This document shows, in pieces, positions 60,827 to 64,000 of a DNA stretch of 64,000 nucleotides. Every line of letters starts with the position of its first letter. Positions within the stretch are counted from its first letter, which is position 1. This DNA comes from Paragordius varius. Its lineage: Eukaryota > Nematomorpha. A model generated the notes under the pieces. It saw nothing but the letters and a program-made list of their open reading frames with translations. It searched no databases and was not told the origin of the DNA. Where the stretch lies: positions 1,302,001 to 1,366,000 of the forward strand of contig OZ176053.1 in NCBI GenBank assembly GCA_964247055.1, written 5' to 3'. A program made the position numbers and the translations under genes.

Positions 60827-62185
60827 CAAATGGTATATCCCCCGATTTGGGACGCAGTGTAATGCTTATATCAATTGATATGTTTATCCATTGTCCTATT
60901 TACGGAGAAAAAATATTTTCTCCTACCTTTAATCTGGTGCATACATACATATGCTAAGCATTCGTTTGGTTTTATTTATAGAGGGAGTTTCCATTATTTT
61001 CATGTAAGCCAAGATAAATAATCTTTATACGAAAATATTTTTTTTAAGTAAAATTAGACTTAAATGTTGGTAATTTACGTTTTTTATATAAAGGGACTTA
61101 ATTTTTAACGTACATAAAAAACCCGAGGTTGCTTGAAATTTTTTTTGAATAAGTACTCATTATGAATTGCATTTTTCCAATTTAGCAAGATTATAGACTT
61201 TTTATGGTAACATTTGAACGAATTCAACACGCTCTTAAATTAAATTTTAGCTGAAACCTATGTAACGCGAATAACTCATACTATTCTTTATATATTCTTG
61301 TTATGTTAACTATATATATATATATGTTACCTGGTGTGCTGTCACGATGAAAATTATACTCCAATTAACAGTTCATTACCTTCGCACTTATTTGTCTCTA
61401 TTTACCTTTTGAGGTAATTTTATATCCCACAGCTCTATTTTGTATATAAACTATTAAAGTTATTTTAGTTAAAATTTAATTTATTAAACATTGTCTAATT
61501 ATAAAATAAATAATTTATTACAGTTTTGTGACTTCTAGATCGTAAAATTGGGACACCTCCAAAACTCGATTAAAATTAACAGCTGATATTAATATCAATG
61601 GATATCAAGTTTTTGCTGGTAAAATGTAGCTTTTTAAAATTAAATAATTACATTTTCTAACCATAAGATACATTTATTTGCCTGTTGCATTGGCGATTTA
61701 AAAAAAATTTATATAAAAAATGGCGGAAAAAAGTTTGAAATGCGGATTTTTTAATTTAACATTTTTTAAAAAAATGAGTAATGCGCCTAAATTACTAAAG
61801 AAAGTTTATTTTATATTCGGCTTAATACCATAAATACTTTTTAAGATATTCAAATTTCAAATTTCTCTGGGATATAACTCCCCAAAAGTTATTGGAGTGT
61901 TTTAATATATGGGAAAATTTTGTATTAACACGCCATAATCAAATCTTATACAGCAACCAGCACTATTATAAGCCTTATCTGTATTTCTAATAGTTAAAAG
62001 GAATTTTAGCTTACATGTCAGAGGCCATGTATGATATTTTTTGTTTTATTAGTTATATTTTTAAAAATATGGAGATCCCTTAGTTTGGTTACAAACTCTG
62101 GTGTTGTGTTGTATATCTGTGCAAGTTTATGGATTGAATGTCTTGTAATTATTGAATCTGATCTGAGTATCGTAGCTTAGACCTT
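60827..62185. other. AT-rich stretch, nothing seen
   Basis: No coding frame of note, no repeat structure beyond a short TA run at about 61,310-61,325. Confidence 0.4.
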
Positions 62186-62232
62186 CCACGTTTCCTATCC
62201 CTTTCGACTGGGCCTAACGTGGTTTTTTTTTT
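62186..62232 (+). other. Hairpin followed by ten T
   Basis: CCACG-TT and AACGTGG (62,186-62,192 and 62,216-62,222) form a 7-bp stem, followed at once by a run of ten T (62,223-62,232), the form of a Pol III stop. The loop holds TTTCGACTGGG, which loosely resembles a B box. No known RNA family was recognised, so an RNA gene is only a possibility. Confidence 0.2.
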
Positions 62233-63884
62233 AATACCCTTCATATAAAATACAGATATGGCCTATAATAGTGCTCCTTATTTTTTATTTATCCATTTCA
62301 TGTTCTTTATGTTACCAAATAAATGTTTTCTCTATAAAACACGTCTATATAATACAATATAAATTTGATGCCGCACTGATATCAGCCCCTTAGAATATTA
62401 AATTAATTAATGTTTCCCATTCAAATATTAGGAACATCATTTAGATATTATATGCGAATTTTAAATGAGAAATCTCTGGAGCTCTCGACAGAATTAAATT
62501 ATTAAAAAAATTAATTTTATACGCGCTGTTACCTTTTCCGTTATGGCCCAATATTCCACAAAGAATCCATGAATTGCTAATTACAATGTAAAATGTATTT
62601 ACCGTTTTTTATAAACACTAATTTTGGTGAAAGATTTTTAAAATTATTATCGCACCTTTGGCTTTGTCGACCGTATTTTAATCAAAGTTGTTTTAGGGGC
62701 CTCAAAAACTATGAAAATCACATCGCTTAAGTTTTTAATTAACTCAAAAACTATTTTAATTTTAAACATCTAAGTTTTTCCAAAAAATAAGTACCATACG
62801 CCAGATTTTTTGATTTTGACAAATAACTAAAACATTGCAATATTTTTTGACAAATCCTCAAAAAATAACATAGACGAATTCTTATAGTTTAATTCAGTTG
62901 TGCTCATCAAATAATTTTGAAGGGCCGAACAAAATATTATTTTTGTCTCAAGGGCCACAAAACAAAACCGACAAATATTGCATGGCTTCATGTGCAGATA
63001 GTTATAATTTAAATTAGTACACCAAGATTTTTGCCGGTTATATATAATGACAACTAAAAATGGGCATTTTTATACCCAATTTTTGACAATTTGGTTAGCG
63101 TAACAAGGTAATCTAATGTCATCTCCCTATGGCTTCTAACATATTTCATTTTTAGCCAGAATAACTTAAGCACATTATATATTTTAATATTTATGGCCAT
63201 CTTGCCAAAACTCAATACTAACCCTTGCGATTCCCTTTAAATGTTTCTTCTAAGTTAGAATAAAGATCGATAAATTCTTCAACAATATTTGATGAAAACC
63301 CATAAGTTTCAAAGAAAGTCGGAAATTCTTCCATAAAATATAATTATATACTCTAATTACCAGATCCAACACATTTTTAAATACATAAAAATAAATTAAT
63401 ATCACAATCATTTTTTTTATTCATTGTAAGCAACCAAAAAAGATTGTCAAGGGCCATAAAAAGCACTTTTAGGGCCCACGGTTGGGGTATCATTGGATAA
63501 TCAAGAAATGCATATTTTAAATATTGGGTCACAGGGTAATATTTTCGAAAAAAAAACGTTGGGTAAATACATATTCATAATAGGTAATATAATGCTCGAT
63601 CCTCTCTCAACAATATTAACCATTTAATTTAACTTATATTGTAATGCCTTAATTACTTAAAGCAAAAATTAAGTATGTCAGTTATAACCTTTAGAGATAG
63701 GGAATTATCTAATTCAAATACAATTCATTGATATCCAAATTTGAAAAAATAATTTATTCGGTATAATTATCGATATTAAAACATTAAAATGATTGAATAC
63801 CCTGAAGATGGATTTTAAACCATTAAATTTAGAGCAAAGTATCGAACAAAATTTGTAATAAAAAAACTTTTGGGCGATTATACA
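62233..63884. other. AT-rich stretch upstream of the right-edge gene's 3' end
   Basis: No coding signal or clear repeat. The part near 63,884 would be the 3' UTR of the minus-strand gene at the edge. Confidence 0.4.
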
Positions 63885-64000
63885 TTAACGAGGTGGTGGT
63901 GGTCGAGGACCGGGCGGGATGGGTGGAGCGTTAGCGCGCGGAGGACCGGGTGGGCGAGCTGCCATTCCCGGAGGAGGGGGAGGAGGAGGGCCTGGTCTAG
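63885..64000 (-). CDS. C-terminus of a proline-rich protein (runs off the window)
   Basis: The last 37 codons of a minus-strand gene, ending with TAA at 63,887-63,885. The residues include PGPPPPPPPGMAARPPGPPR and end in PRPPPPR. Base composition is far more GC-rich than the rest of the window, as expected from proline codons. Such tails occur in Sm B/B' and other splicing factors and in actin regulators of the WASP/WIP kind; there is too little sequence to choose. The exon start lies beyond base 64,000. Confidence 0.65.
   Translation of the reverse strand, partial: RPGPPPPPPPGMAARPPGPPRANAPPIPPGPRPPPPR

Overview
The window is very AT-rich nuclear DNA from a eukaryote with spliceosomal introns. 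It is most likely an invertebrate animal, judged from an animal-type hAT transposon, Tc1/mariner-like MITEs and animal-like genes, but the sequence alone does not name the species. About half the window is three tandem copies of one gene. Most of the rest is the repeat-filled spacers between them. A striking general feature is that several introns are only 22-36 nt long, in two unrelated genes.

Layout: (1) 1-6,969 is the 5' part of a FANCD2-like gene on the minus strand (copy 1), cut by the left window edge. (2) 6,970-33,595 is one tandem unit: a spacer of about 17 kb made of foldback elements, satellite-like arrays and dispersed hairpin repeats; a 3.1 kb hAT transposon (18,883-22,011); a short plus-strand locus with a NUP98-like segment (about 23,970-25,309); and FANCD2 copy 2 (minus, 25,380-33,535). 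(3) 33,596-57,024 is the next unit with the same order but no hAT: spacer, NUP98-like locus (about 47,700-49,054), FANCD2 copy 3 (minus, 49,125-56,964). (4) 57,043-59,498 is an SLC35C1-like GDP-fucose transporter on the plus strand, nine exons and 400 codons, starting only 78 bp from the FANCD2-3 start codon. (5) 59,500-63,884 is non-coding with one foldback element. (6) 63,885-64,000 is the proline-rich C-terminus of a minus-strand gene that runs off the right edge.

The right edge of each tandem unit lies just upstream of FANCD2. Only copy 3 therefore keeps the compact head-to-head arrangement with the transporter; copies 1 and 2 keep about 59 bp of that 78 bp and then pass into spacer. In copy 3, 20 consecutive exons join in frame, and the exons I examined in copies 1 and 2 are also open, so the triplication may have been kept rather than decayed. 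Patchy similarity among the three copies points to gene conversion.

The genes do not form an obvious pathway. FANCD2 acts in DNA crosslink repair, the SLC35C1 product imports GDP-fucose into the Golgi, and NUP98 belongs to the nuclear pore. Findings most worth checking: ultra-short introns, the FANCD2 tandem array and its shared or lost promoter, a dispersed repeat that couples a G-quadruplex motif to two hairpins, the hAT element with two converging transposase copies, and the large composite satellite.
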